Below, in pieces: positions 15,399 to 23,360 of a DNA stretch of 43,126 nucleotides. The position numbers and the translations under genes were made by a program. The DNA is from Methanobacteriota archaeon (GTDB lineage Archaea; Thermoplasmatota; Poseidoniia; Poseidoniales; Poseidoniaceae): the NCBI GenBank assembly GCA_004195515.1, contig PSPR01000012.1, forward strand, positions 49,087 to 92,212. The letters run 5' to 3'. The notes beneath the pieces were generated by a model. It ran no database searches and was not told the origin of the DNA. It saw only the letters and a program-made list of their open reading frames with translations. Position 1 is the first letter of the stretch. Each line of letters opens with the position of its first letter.

Positions 15399-16553
15399 AT
15401 GCCAGTCAAACTCGGACCAGCCGGCGTTCCCTTATCATGCAAGGGTCGAACAATTGTCGAAGGTATGGACGATATCATCTCCCTCGGTTTGGAAACTATG
15501 GAGGTCCAAACCGTCAGAATGGTTGCACCACAACACTTCGAACAATATTGGCAAGCAGGAGTTCTAGCCCATAAAACCGGTTTTGAAATGAATATTCACG
15601 GACCTTATTACTCCGAACTATTGGGTAACCGACTCGAGCGAAACCGCAGTTTGGCAAAGGTCGAAGCGGCTCTACAAGCCGCGAAGACAATCAACGCTCG
15701 ACATGTTACTTTACACGCTGGGCATTATTGCGAATATAACCGAGGAAAAGATGCTAATGAGCAGGTCGCAACCGTCTACAAAGGCATCGTTGAAAGAATT
15801 CAAGACATCTGGAATGATGATGATGACAAATATCCGGTATTCCCATGGCTCAAGAACGGCACCGCATCCAAGATCGGTGTCGAAACTAGTGGCCGCCAAG
15901 AATTGTGGGGCAGTCTCGAAGAGGTTCTAGAAGTGGTAAATCATGTTGAAGGAACAATACCAGTTCTGAATCTTGCTCATATCCACGCTCGGGGTCATGG
16001 TCGATTGCGAACCTCTGAGGATTATGGCGAATTATTCGATCAGGTTAGAGAAACGATTGGAACAAAAGAATTCTATTGTCACTTTTCTGGTGTCGAACAT
16101 AGCATGGGTAATGCTATGCACTATACTCAAATCAAGAAATCCGACCTGAGTTTTGAACCTTTGGCCGAATTCCTAATCGAAGATGGTTCTTGGCTCGATG
16201 TCACTTTGATTTCCGATTCTCCACTTCTCGAACACGATGCAATGTTCATGATGCAAAATATAGAAAAGGCTCGCCACCGCCAACTCGAGCGCAAAGCTCG
16301 AGAGGACCGCCGCCGTGCTCTTGCTGCCCAATCCAATTTGTCGCCCGAACAACAAGCAGAACAAGCTGCGAATATCGCAGCAGCCCAAGTTGCTGATGCT
16401 CTTCAAACCGACGAAGTAACTCCAGAACCTGTTGTTGCACCTGTTGTTGCACCTGTTGGCGAACCTGTTGAAGAAAAGAAAGCACCAAAGAAGATAGAAG
16501 AGGAAGATGACAGCCTGTTCGGTGCTGACGCTGAAGATGATGACGTTTTCTGA
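15399..16553 (+). CDS. Endonuclease IV / AP-endonuclease-family TIM-barrel protein with acidic tail
   Basis: 384 residues. Residues 1-280 carry the zinc-ligand pattern of endonuclease IV (Nfo): H67 in NIHGPYY, H106 and H109 in HAGH, E162 in VETSG, H194/H196 in AHIHARGH, H228 in CHFSG, and D273/E278 in ISDSPLLEHD. This suggests a metal-dependent 5' AP endonuclease acting in base excision repair, although sugar isomerases share the barrel. Residues 280-330 are Arg/Lys-rich and helical (QLERKAREDRRRA). The tail to 384 is Pro/Val then strongly acidic, ending DDSLFGADAEDDDVF, with a 12-base tandem repeat at about 16427-16460 encoding PVVA units. Such a tail is not part of bacterial Nfo and may bind partner proteins. 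Confidence 0.82.
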   Translation: MPVKLGPAGVPLSCKGRTIVEGMDDIISLGLETMEVQTVRMVAPQHFEQYWQAGVLAHKTGFEMNIHGPYYSELLGNRLERNRSLAKVEAALQAAKTINARHVTLHAGHYCEYNRGKDANEQVATVYKGIVERIQDIWNDDDDKYPVFPWLKNGTASKIGVETSGRQELWGSLEEVLEVVNHVEGTIPVLNLAHIHARGHGRLRTSEDYGELFDQVRETIGTKEFYCHFSGVEHSMGNAMHYTQIKKSDLSFEPLAEFLIEDGSWLDVTLISDSPLLEHDAMFMMQNIEKARHRQLERKAREDRRRALAAQSNLSPEQQAEQAANIAAAQVADALQTDEVTPEPVVAPVVAPVGEPVEEKKAPKKIEEEDDSLFGADAEDDDVF

Positions 16554-16628
16554 TTGTGCTTGAAAACCATCTATTTCCGACTCTGATGAGGGAATCCCAT
16601 AAAGGGGAAAGTGGGGCCACGAAGGTTT

Positions 16629-17627
16629 ATGGCTCATATCGCAGTACTCGGTCTCGGCAATTGGGGAAGCGCAATCGCAAAGTTGTGGCTTTCTGAAGGC
16701 CATCAAGTCAAGGGCTGGACCATCGAGCAAGAGGTTTACGAATCCATCATGATGGAAGGTATGAATCACAAATATTTACCCGACCATTCCTTAGCGGGAT
16801 TAGATGTCACCATGCATGTAGAAGAAGCCCTCGAAGGAACAGAAATCGTGGTTTTGGCATTACCTTCTTCGGTAATTCTCAAAGTGGTTGAACAAATTCT
16901 TCCCCATCTCAGACCAGGTCATGTATTATTGGACTTAGCAAAGGGCTTAGCATCTGAAAACCGCTTGATCAGCGAAGTAATTAACTCGATGTTAAAAGAG
17001 AGAGATATGCATAATCCGCTTGCGGTCTTGACCGGACCAACCATCGCTCCAGAAGCCGCTGCTGGGGTTATGACAACTGCACTGGTCGCCAGCGAAGACG
17101 AATCGGTCGCGGCAAGATTAGCAAAAACATTGAGCACTTCGACCTTCATTCTTCATCCTGCAAGCGATCCTGCTGGAGCTGAACTTTGGGGCGCATTCAA
17201 GAATGTCGTCGCCTTAGCTTGTGGCTTGGTCGACGGATTGAAACTAATCGGTAGCCTTGGCGGTGATAATCTCAAAGCGGCAATTTTCAACGCTGGGTTC
17301 AGAGAAGGTTGCTTGCTCCTACCTCAACTTGGAGCAAGAGCTGAGGTTGCATTCGGTCCTGCAGGCCTTGGTGACTTGTATGTTACAGCAACCTCTCCCC
17401 ATGGCCGTAACCGGCGCATGGGCGAAAAGCTGGGCAGCGGATTAACCCTAGAACAAGCGCTTGAGGAGATGGTGATGGTAGCCGAAGGAGTGCGAGCAAC
17501 TAGGATGTTCACACAGAGAGCCCAAGATCTTGGAATAGATGTCCCATTCGTAAAAGCACTCAACACTTTACTCGATGGATTCATCGAAGCAGAAGAATGT
17601 TGCCGTAGAATGGTTGCACTTTCTTGA
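16629..17627 (+). CDS. gpsA: Glycerol-3-phosphate dehydrogenase [NAD(P)+]
   Basis: 332 residues from the ATG at 16629 (MAHIAVLGLGNWGSAIA); residues upstream in the same frame are not family-like. The Rossmann motif GLGNWG is at 8-13. GPTIAPEAAAG, the substrate lysine region WGAFKNVVALACGLVDGL and GDLYVTATSPHGRNRRMG are all GpsA hallmarks. It reduces dihydroxyacetone phosphate to sn-glycerol-3-phosphate, the bacterial-type lipid backbone isomer, opposite to the sn-glycerol-1-phosphate of typical archaeal lipids. A CATAAA box at 16598-16603 is about 28 nt before the ATG, consistent with a leaderless mRNA. Identification is firm; the physiological direction is not visible. Confidence 0.95.
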   Translation: MAHIAVLGLGNWGSAIAKLWLSEGHQVKGWTIEQEVYESIMMEGMNHKYLPDHSLAGLDVTMHVEEALEGTEIVVLALPSSVILKVVEQILPHLRPGHVLLDLAKGLASENRLISEVINSMLKERDMHNPLAVLTGPTIAPEAAAGVMTTALVASEDESVAARLAKTLSTSTFILHPASDPAGAELWGAFKNVVALACGLVDGLKLIGSLGGDNLKAAIFNAGFREGCLLLPQLGARAEVAFGPAGLGDLYVTATSPHGRNRRMGEKLGSGLTLEQALEEMVMVAEGVRATRMFTQRAQDLGIDVPFVKALNTLLDGFIEAEECCRRMVALS

Positions 17628-17666
17628 ATGGTAGGATTGATGTGCCCCTAGCCCTTGCCCACATAC

Positions 17667-17882
17667 ATGGCAGAGGATTTAACCGATTTCGAACTTCGGC
17701 TTTTCGAGTGGATTCGACAATCCGATTTTGAAGCGGTGGCATGGTCTACGAAATCTGCAGCTAAGTCTTTCAAATGTAAAGAGGATGAAATTTATCAAGC
17801 AGTTGCCGCTTTGACCAAAAAAATCCCAAACCGAATTCAAGTATTCTACCAAGACGGAAGTCTACGGATAGCGGCTGAATGA
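17667..17882 (+). CDS. Small protein, possible winged-helix domain, coupled to DCC protein
   Basis: 71 residues from the ATG at 17667 (MAEDLTDFELRLFEWIRQ). I do not recognise a named family. The pattern of three helices followed by a beta-rich end (KKIPNRIQVFYQDGSLRIAAE) is what a minimal winged helix-turn-helix looks like: SAAKSFKCKEDEIYQAVAAL would be helices 2-3 and the last 20 residues the wing. It ends in ATGA, shared with the start of the DCC thiol oxidoreductase, so the two are translated together. It could be a small regulator or a protein-interaction domain. Confidence 0.6.
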   Translation: MAEDLTDFELRLFEWIRQSDFEAVAWSTKSAAKSFKCKEDEIYQAVAALTKKIPNRIQVFYQDGSLRIAAE

Positions 17883-18199
17883 AAATGGAAGATACTCTTT
17901 TTCTCGATGGCCATTGCGCTTTTTGCACCAGTGTGGGCAAGTTTTTACAAAAACGATTATCTCTTCCATTGGAATTGAGTGAATTAAATCCGCCCGAAGG
18001 AGTAGTCCCTTCGACAATAATCTTGATCAGGAACCAGAAAGAATACATTCGGTCAGGAGCAGCGATTCGGTGTTTACTCTATATGAGATGGAATTGGCGC
18101 TGGATGTTTCCATTTGCATGGTTAATTCCATTGCCACTGCGAGATTTGGTATACATCATCTTTGCAAAAATGCGTCACTCGCTTTCATCATCAAAATGA
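17879..18199 (+). CDS. DCC-family (DUF393) thiol-disulfide oxidoreductase-like protein
   Basis: 106 residues. The N-terminal FLDGHCAFCTSVGKFL carries the D-G-x-C-x-x-C motif after which the DCC family is named; the two Cys would form a thioredoxin-like active site. The later segment RSGAAIRCLLYM and the Trp-rich RWNWRWMFPFAW, then PLPLRDLVYIIFAKMRH, match the usual C-terminal half of the family. The precise substrate of DCC proteins is not established. It overlaps the previous small gene by ATGA and the convergent permease gene by 25 bases. Confidence 0.85.
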   Translation: MKMEDTLFLDGHCAFCTSVGKFLQKRLSLPLELSELNPPEGVVPSTIILIRNQKEYIRSGAAIRCLLYMRWNWRWMFPFAWLIPLPLRDLVYIIFAKMRHSLSSSK

Positions 18200-19047
18200 T
18201 GAATTCTTACCGCTTGGTTGGGGCTATGGAATATCGTGAACCAAGAAGGACGTTTCACATCTCCTTCCTCGGTCACAAATGACCTAGCAACCATGCTTAT
18301 CCCTTCTATAATTAGCACGACTACGAAGATAACTATCAATAATGCAGTCACTCGATCGTATTGTAAGGAATTGAGGGAATTCGAGATAGTTAAGCCGATT
18401 CCACCTGCACCGACCAGTCCTAAAACCGTGCCGTGGCGAACATTGTATTCGAACATAAAAATTAACTGAGATAGCAAATTGTTCGCAACTTCCGGAACAG
18501 CAACGAATATCGCGGCTTCATGACGTCTCATGCCCATAGCTTTTGCTGCCTCTAAAGGAGCAGTCTCCATCCCTTCGATCGCTTCATATTGCAATTTGCC
18601 AAGATATCCAATGGTGTAGAAGGTCATCGCCATTATTCCCGCAACTGGGCCAAGGCCAATGGCGACCAAGAAAATTGTCGCCCAAATGATCGAAGGAATA
18701 GTTCTCATTGCTGCTAAGACCGCTCTTGCGATTAAGGAGACCCAAAGAGGGGAAAGATTTGAGGCGGCAAAAACCGAGATTAAAATTGCAAAGATGAAAC
18801 CAAAAACCGTCGCTACGAACGCGATTTTCAAGGTTTCCCACATACCTAACCAAGCATCCGAACAGAAGAAGCCACATTCTTCTGATTGGGCAACACTCCA
18901 ATCTGGAGGCAGCAAACTATCAAAGGTGAATATAACCAAATTATTCCATGACCCAGCGATAGTTATCCGCTGGCCCATGAAATTGTTCAAGATAAAAACC
19001 GCTAATAGGATTAAAGAAAGTGAGATGGTGAATACTCGCTTCTTCAT
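18175..19047 (-). CDS. phnE: Phosphonate/phosphite-type ABC transporter permease (PhnE-like)
   Basis: 290 residues from the ATG at 19047, with GGAGG 7 nt upstream; the GTG at 19053 would sit only one base after that signal. About six membrane helices and the permease EAA-type loop EAAKAMGMRRHEAAIFVAVPEV are present, and GLVGAGGIGLTISNSL is typical of PhnE. The insertion with two Cys (EECGFFCSDAW) between the first helices would face outside. Together with PhnD and PhnC it forms an importer for phosphonates, phosphite or related oxyanions; the transported molecule is not proven. No C-P lyase or phosphonatase gene is nearby. Confidence 0.88.
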   Translation of the reverse strand: MKKRVFTISLSLILLAVFILNNFMGQRITIAGSWNNLVIFTFDSLLPPDWSVAQSEECGFFCSDAWLGMWETLKIAFVATVFGFIFAILISVFAASNLSPLWVSLIARAVLAAMRTIPSIIWATIFLVAIGLGPVAGIMAMTFYTIGYLGKLQYEAIEGMETAPLEAAKAMGMRRHEAAIFVAVPEVANNLLSQLIFMFEYNVRHGTVLGLVGAGGIGLTISNSLNSLQYDRVTALLIVIFVVVLIIEGISMVARSFVTEEGDVKRPSWFTIFHSPNQAVRIHHFDDESE

Positions 19048-19049
19048 TT

Positions 19050-19679
19050 TCACTCCTCCACCAATTTACCATCTACGATTCGCCAAATTCGGTCTGCGAA
19101 CTCAATCGCCCTCTCCTCATGATGTTCTACCATGATCAAGGTTGAGCCTTTTTTGACCAATTCCAAAACCGATGCCATCACCAATTCGACATTGTCGTCG
19201 TCGAGTTCACCGAGAAATTCGTCAGCGAGGATCAATGGTGGGCTCTGAGCCAAAGTTCGAGCGGTTGCAACCCGGCGCTGTTGGCCGCCTGATAATCGCC
19301 TGACCGGCTCTTTGATCTTATCTTCAAGTCCCATTTTTATAATTGATTCGGCAATTATTTCTTCCCTTTGGAGGCGGTTCAAACCGGAAACCATCGCTCC
19401 CAATCCAACATTTGTCCACACGCTTGTGTGGCGGACCAAACCGAGTCGTTGCGGAATATAACCCAAGCCACCTCGGCGATTCACATTGAGGATGACCTCG
19501 CCTTCAAGCGGGGTAACCAAGCCTGCAATCGTTCGCAACAATGTTGTTTTTCCCAAACCCGATGGCCCTAAAACCGCGATTACTTCGCCTCTTCCAACCT
19601 CCAAATTGACATTGCTAACCAATGTTTTATCATAACCAATACTAAGATTGGTCATCTGAAGGAGCGGCATCATAGTCAT
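19050..19679 (-). CDS. phnC: ABC transporter ATP-binding protein (PhnC-like)
   Basis: 209 residues, a compact ATPase. Walker A GPSGLGKTTL, Q-loop GYIPQRLGLV, signature LSGGQQRRVA, Walker B LILADEF and the switch His in MVEHHEE are all intact. It is about 40 residues shorter than bacterial PhnC, mainly between Walker A and the Q-loop. Genes before and after encode the binding protein and permease, so it powers uptake by that system. Start ATG at 19679, with GAGTG 7 nt upstream inside the phnD end; two further in-frame ATGs follow within four codons. Confidence 0.88.
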   Translation of the reverse strand: MTMMPLLQMTNLSIGYDKTLVSNVNLEVGRGEVIAVLGPSGLGKTTLLRTIAGLVTPLEGEVILNVNRRGGLGYIPQRLGLVRHTSVWTNVGLGAMVSGLNRLQREEIIAESIIKMGLEDKIKEPVRRLSGGQQRRVATARTLAQSPPLILADEFLGELDDDNVELVMASVLELVKKGSTLIMVEHHEERAIEFADRIWRIVDGKLVEE

Positions 19680-19685
19680 CGATTA

Positions 19686-20753
19686 TCACTCTTGAGAAAT
19701 TTCGTATTTGTCGTTATAATAAGCGTCTATTCCAGGAATTTCACTAATCAAACCACCGTAAGAACCCAAATGAGTCTCAGCATCGATTGCCGAGAAGCCA
19801 TCTGTTGAGAGCAAATTGCTCAATACCGATCGACCTGTTTCAACCTGATTCATCGTAACCAATGCTATTTGTAATGTCGATGCATCTATCGAAATAGTTG
19901 CCGGGTTATACATGACCGGATGGCTTGGACTCTTGCCAAAGGTAGGGAGTTTGATATACTCATCAATCGCTAAGCACCAGTCCTCGTTATCGGTTGAATC
20001 ATCGTTTGCACAATAGGAATCTACAGTCGAATCCTTAGCAAAAGCGACGTCACCAGTTCCGTCCGAAAGACACTTAACCGCTCCGCCGTAGCCGTAGTAA
20101 GGAGTCCCTTTATCAGGGATCAAAGCATTTTCTGAAAAATAGGATTCAATTGTAGTTCTCAATGAAGAAATGTCGGTAGAGTCTCCAACGATAGAGGCGT
20201 ATTCATTGCCAATTAAATAGCCCATTGGCATCAACATTCCAGCGGATTTTAACCAGCCGGTATGACAAGAAGTCTTTCCTTCCATCAATGCAAAAGGATC
20301 TGTAGATTCATCATCGTCGAGGTATGCATTTGCAATATCCGACCCATTCAGGACCCAAGCATGGGCATTATAGTAAGTGCGACCATCGGATTTTTGGTCT
20401 GCTGCTAGGACCTCAAGGTCATACTTTTGCCATCCAACCCAGCCGGAAGCTCCGTCCATGAATGCGATATCTGCGTGACCAAATCGAAGAGCTTCAATCG
20501 CCATACCATCGCTGGTAACCTGGTAGAGTTCGACCTCTATTCCGAGTACGTCACCAAGGTAAGTTGCCAAGGATTGAGGGTCTTCGTTTGGATTTTCGTA
20601 ATCGTCTTGAGTCATATATGCAATACGTAAAACCCTGATATCTGGCCCGATAACATCATCGATTAGCAAGTCTTCTTTTTGGATACAACCCGCTAAGCCA
20701 GCAGTAGTCATAAGCAATGCAAGAAGAGGTGTGATAAAATTCGTAACTCGCAT
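19686..20753 (-). CDS. phnD: Lipoprotein substrate-binding protein of phosphonate-type ABC importer (PhnD-like)
   Basis: 355 residues. The N-terminus is a lipoprotein signal with the lipobox LAGC (Cys at about 22), so the protein is tethered outside the membrane. The mature part starts after an acidic linker with IRVLRIAYMTQDD and shows the PhnD pattern: LATYLGDVLGIEVELYQV, ALRFGHADIAFMDGASGWVGW, the TSCHTGWLKSAG region, then GDVAFAKDSTVDSYC. Four cysteines in the C-terminal lobe may form disulfides. It captures the ligand and delivers it to PhnE. The promoter just upstream is framed by two palindromes. Confidence 0.88.
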   Translation of the reverse strand: MRVTNFITPLLALLMTTAGLAGCIQKEDLLIDDVIGPDIRVLRIAYMTQDDYENPNEDPQSLATYLGDVLGIEVELYQVTSDGMAIEALRFGHADIAFMDGASGWVGWQKYDLEVLAADQKSDGRTYYNAHAWVLNGSDIANAYLDDDESTDPFALMEGKTSCHTGWLKSAGMLMPMGYLIGNEYASIVGDSTDISSLRTTIESYFSENALIPDKGTPYYGYGGAVKCLSDGTGDVAFAKDSTVDSYCANDDSTDNEDWCLAIDEYIKLPTFGKSPSHPVMYNPATISIDASTLQIALVTMNQVETGRSVLSNLLSTDGFSAIDAETHLGSYGGLISEIPGIDAYYNDKYEISQE

Positions 20754-20765
20754 GTAACCACTCCG

Positions 20766-20817
20766 TTTCAGGGTGCCCTAAAAAACAGCTGTACATATAG
20801 TTTTAGGGAGCCCTAAA
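20766..20817 (-). promoter_or_regulatory. phnD promoter: TATA box framed by two TTTAGGG-NN-CCCTAAA palindromes
   Basis: Site 2 (20802-20817) is the perfect palindrome TTTAGGGAGCCCTAAA. Site 1 (20766-20783) is TTTCAGGG-TG-CCCTAAAA with one mismatched pair. Their centres are 35 bases apart. Between them, on the minus strand, CTATATGT (20793-20800) is a good TATA box; transcription would begin near 20770, inside site 1, leaving a leader of about 17 nt before phnD. Site 2 covers the BRE position. Each site contains TTAGG-N4-CCTAA or a near match, the spacing seen in the core of DtxR/IdeR-type operators. A repressor binding both would block the promoter. The sequence is observed; the regulator identity is inferred. 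Confidence 0.65.
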
Positions 20818-21600
20818 CTGCAATACTATCTTCTCTTCAAATATATCGGATTGACTAGATAATAACGGCCGAGTGATAGTTAAAAGCGTCAACTCCCCCC
20901 CTGAATCAGGGAAGCCTACCACCAATACTCTAGCCAAGGTTGTATCGAAACCTTCACGTTTAACATCGAATCTGACAACTGTCAATTCTTCGCCACCATA
21001 GTTGTGACTCCCCTCAGAAATTACCTCGATCAAAGAAAATGATTCGGCGTCAATGCTGATGCCAGGCAAACTATCGTCCATCACTTCGATCGATTGATGC
21101 AAGCGTTCATTATGCATTCCAACCATCACTCCAAGTGACATTGTTGAACTAGCTTGACCCAAAGATGAGAATGTATGTGGAGTTCTGGTTATCAATACCC
21201 CGATTACCGCTCCATCATAAAGCCAAGTATGTTGCTCACTTTCTGGCCAAACTGGTGCGTGAGGATTTTCGGTTGCTATCGGCTCACCCCATTGTGGTGC
21301 ACCTTTAGGTGTGCTCACCGGATAGAATCCAGAACTGTTGAGGACTAATAATAGTATCAAAACGGTTATGATTCGCCTTTTTCGGAATTGACTCCATTCC
21401 AACCTCCCTGCCGGACTCAAAACAGAAACCAAAAGTGCAAATGGGGCTAATACAATAACACCCCAAGGCACAAACCATAGACAGACCACACCAATAATCA
21501 AAGCGACCATTGTGGATTTATCGAAGACTTCGGCTTTCCATTTACAGCCAGCAAAAATTGCGCCAACCAAGGCCGCAGAAGTCAAAACGCCCCCTATCAC
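20803..21600 (-). CDS. Membrane-anchored protein of unknown function
   Basis: 265 residues; the best start is the GTG at 21600, though this is uncertain. The N-terminal third holds about three to four hydrophobic helices (GGVLTSAALVGAIFAG, ALIIGVVCLWFVPWGVIVL, a following segment, and ITVLILLLVLNSSGFYP) separated by an Arg-rich loop (QFRKRRI). The remaining about 170 residues are soluble and beta-rich, predicted to lie outside the cell, with no motif I recognise. Its stop codon lies within the upstream palindrome of the phnD promoter. The gene could be cotranscribed with phnDCE by read-through, but the separate promoter argues for its own control. Confidence 0.7.
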   Translation of the reverse strand: MIGGVLTSAALVGAIFAGCKWKAEVFDKSTMVALIIGVVCLWFVPWGVIVLAPFALLVSVLSPAGRLEWSQFRKRRIITVLILLLVLNSSGFYPVSTPKGAPQWGEPIATENPHAPVWPESEQHTWLYDGAVIGVLITRTPHTFSSLGQASSTMSLGVMVGMHNERLHQSIEVMDDSLPGISIDAESFSLIEVISEGSHNYGGEELTVVRFDVKREGFDTTLARVLVVGFPDSGGELTLLTITRPLLSSQSDIFEEKIVLQFRAP

Positions 21601-21680
21601 GAAGCCTGCCCATAACTACAATCGAATAAGACCAACCCTCGAAGCCCACTTCATGCGGTAGGTTGTAATGGTTGGATGCC

Positions 21681-22502
21681 ATGTCCGGATTGATGGAGCC
21701 AGTGTTGAGTCTTAGCGATGTATCGTTTCGACATAGCATCACAGATTCTAATTCTTGGAAACCGTGGGCAACAAGAGATGGGCCTGGAATCCATTCGATT
21801 GACCTAGAGATTTACTCGGGTAAAATTCTCGGAATCATCGGCCCAAATGGGGCTGGAAAAACAACTCTATTGCGAGTGATTTCTGGATTGTTTAAACATG
21901 AAGGAAAAATTAGCAAATTATCTCCCCAGCGAAGAAAAATTATCGGCCACATGCCCGAACAAGTTCGATGGGAGGGTGGATCAAGTGTTGAGGAAACCTT
22001 GCGAATGTTTGGTTTGATGCACGGTGTGAAGGAGGTCGATTCAATCTTAAAAACGGTCGGATTGACTGGTAAAAAGGATACACCACTCGACAATTTGAGC
22101 CAGGGGATGAGACAGAGATTATCGCTTGCAGTTGCCCTATTGGGTCAACCAAAAATCCTGGTTATGGATGAGCCACTCAACGGTCTCGACCCTTTAGCTC
22201 AAAGAGCTTTAAGCAATTTATTAGGTCAATTGGCCAAAAAAGGAGTTGCGGTTATCATATCTTCTCATCAGGTTGCAGAATTAGCCAATTTAGTCGACCG
22301 GATCGCCTTGCTCCATCATGGCCAATTGTTGGCTGAAGGCCCACTTGAAGCGGTGAAAAAGTCACTTGGTCTCAAAGGAGAAAAAGCTGATTTGGTGGAA
22401 TTAATCTGCGCTGCAACTGGCCTCGATCCCGATGAGATAAGTCTCGATTTAGCCGAAGATAGCATGTTACCATTCAAGAGATTGGAGGTCGAGGAAGAAT
22501 GA
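21681..22502 (+). CDS. ABC-2-type transporter ATP-binding protein
   Basis: 273 residues from the ATG at 21681 (a second ATG is at 21693). Walker A is GPNGAGKTTLLR, signature LSQGMRQRLSLA, Walker B ILVMDEPLNGLDP, and the switch His is in ISSHQV. After the first strand there is an extra polar stretch (DSNSWKPWATRDG) not usual in the family. The sub-type is that of exporters (CcmA/NatA-like), including a C-terminal region beyond the core fold that ends in acidic residues. Its stop overlaps the start of the permease gene as ATGA. The substrate is unknown. Confidence 0.92.
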   Translation: MSGLMEPVLSLSDVSFRHSITDSNSWKPWATRDGPGIHSIDLEIYSGKILGIIGPNGAGKTTLLRVISGLFKHEGKISKLSPQRRKIIGHMPEQVRWEGGSSVEETLRMFGLMHGVKEVDSILKTVGLTGKKDTPLDNLSQGMRQRLSLAVALLGQPKILVMDEPLNGLDPLAQRALSNLLGQLAKKGVAVIISSHQVAELANLVDRIALLHHGQLLAEGPLEAVKKSLGLKGEKADLVELICAATGLDPDEISLDLAEDSMLPFKRLEVEEE

Positions 22503-23320
22503 ATTCCACCCTCGCTTTAGCAGGAATGATAATGCGCGACCGGCTCAAAGCCGGGAGAATGATGGTGATTTGGCCATTATTGGCAATGTTCATTATTTTC
22601 AGTTCTTGGGGTTTATCTGATCCCAAAGCAAATTTACCTGTAAGTTTGACCATCGACTCCGCTTATGATGTGATGTACGCATCGACTGCATTCATCATAT
22701 TTTCAGCTACACTTGGAGCGGTCTTAATCTCATTCGATGGCATAAGCAGAGATCGTATTACCGGTGTCTTAGAATTGAAATTATCCCAACCAATGCAACG
22801 TTCCAAACAAGCCTATTCGATGATAATCGGCCATAGTTTGGCCATAATTATCCCAGTTACCGCTTTGAATTTCCTCGCTGTGCTCATAATTGGTTATCGG
22901 CTAAACGAATTTCCATCTTTATTCGAATATTTGACTTATACCATTTCCACCGCTTTGCTATTGCTTTGGTATACATCTATCCAATTGCTTGCGTCCTCTT
23001 ATGCAAAGGATATGGGTTCCTCAATTGCAGTTGGTTTGGGAGTTTGGATGACTTTTACTCTTCTTTGGCTGATCATGACAACCGTCGTTGCAGGGCTGAT
23101 GGGAATTTCGGTAACTGATCTCAATTCGGATGAGTATATTCGAATTGAAGCAATTATCGATCTATTCTCGCCAAACGGGGTTTATCACCACCTATTGGAG
23201 ATGAACTTAGATGGATTTGAAAGAAAAATCAGTCCAATCATTCCGGTTTTGGCTGCAATCATATGGTCTATTATCCCGGTTGAACTTTTCAGAAAGAAAA
23301 TAGAAAAAATGACTCCTTGA
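22499..23320 (+). CDS. ABC-2-type transporter permease
   Basis: 273 residues with about six membrane helices. After the first helix there is an extracytoplasmic loop, then DGISRDRITGVLELKLSQPM, the coupling region typical of ABC-2 permeases that contacts the ATPase. It is translationally coupled to the ATPase gene and has a GGAGG-like sequence in the end of that gene. Together they form an exporter or membrane-remodelling complex. The secreted protein gene that follows 40 bases later may be a substrate or partner, but nothing in the sequence proves it. Confidence 0.88.
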   Translation: MNSTLALAGMIMRDRLKAGRMMVIWPLLAMFIIFSSWGLSDPKANLPVSLTIDSAYDVMYASTAFIIFSATLGAVLISFDGISRDRITGVLELKLSQPMQRSKQAYSMIIGHSLAIIIPVTALNFLAVLIIGYRLNEFPSLFEYLTYTISTALLLLWYTSIQLLASSYAKDMGSSIAVGLGVWMTFTLLWLIMTTVVAGLMGISVTDLNSDEYIRIEAIIDLFSPNGVYHHLLEMNLDGFERKISPIIPVLAAIIWSIIPVELFRKKIEKMTP

Positions 23321-23360
23321 ATGGGAACTTACTAAGTGTAGCCTAGATTCAGGCAAAGCC

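Noticed and set aside
16173-16769. 198-residue minus-strand frame across the endonuclease IV-like tail and gpsA start
   Set aside because: It covers two well-supported plus-strand genes and its product shows no family features.
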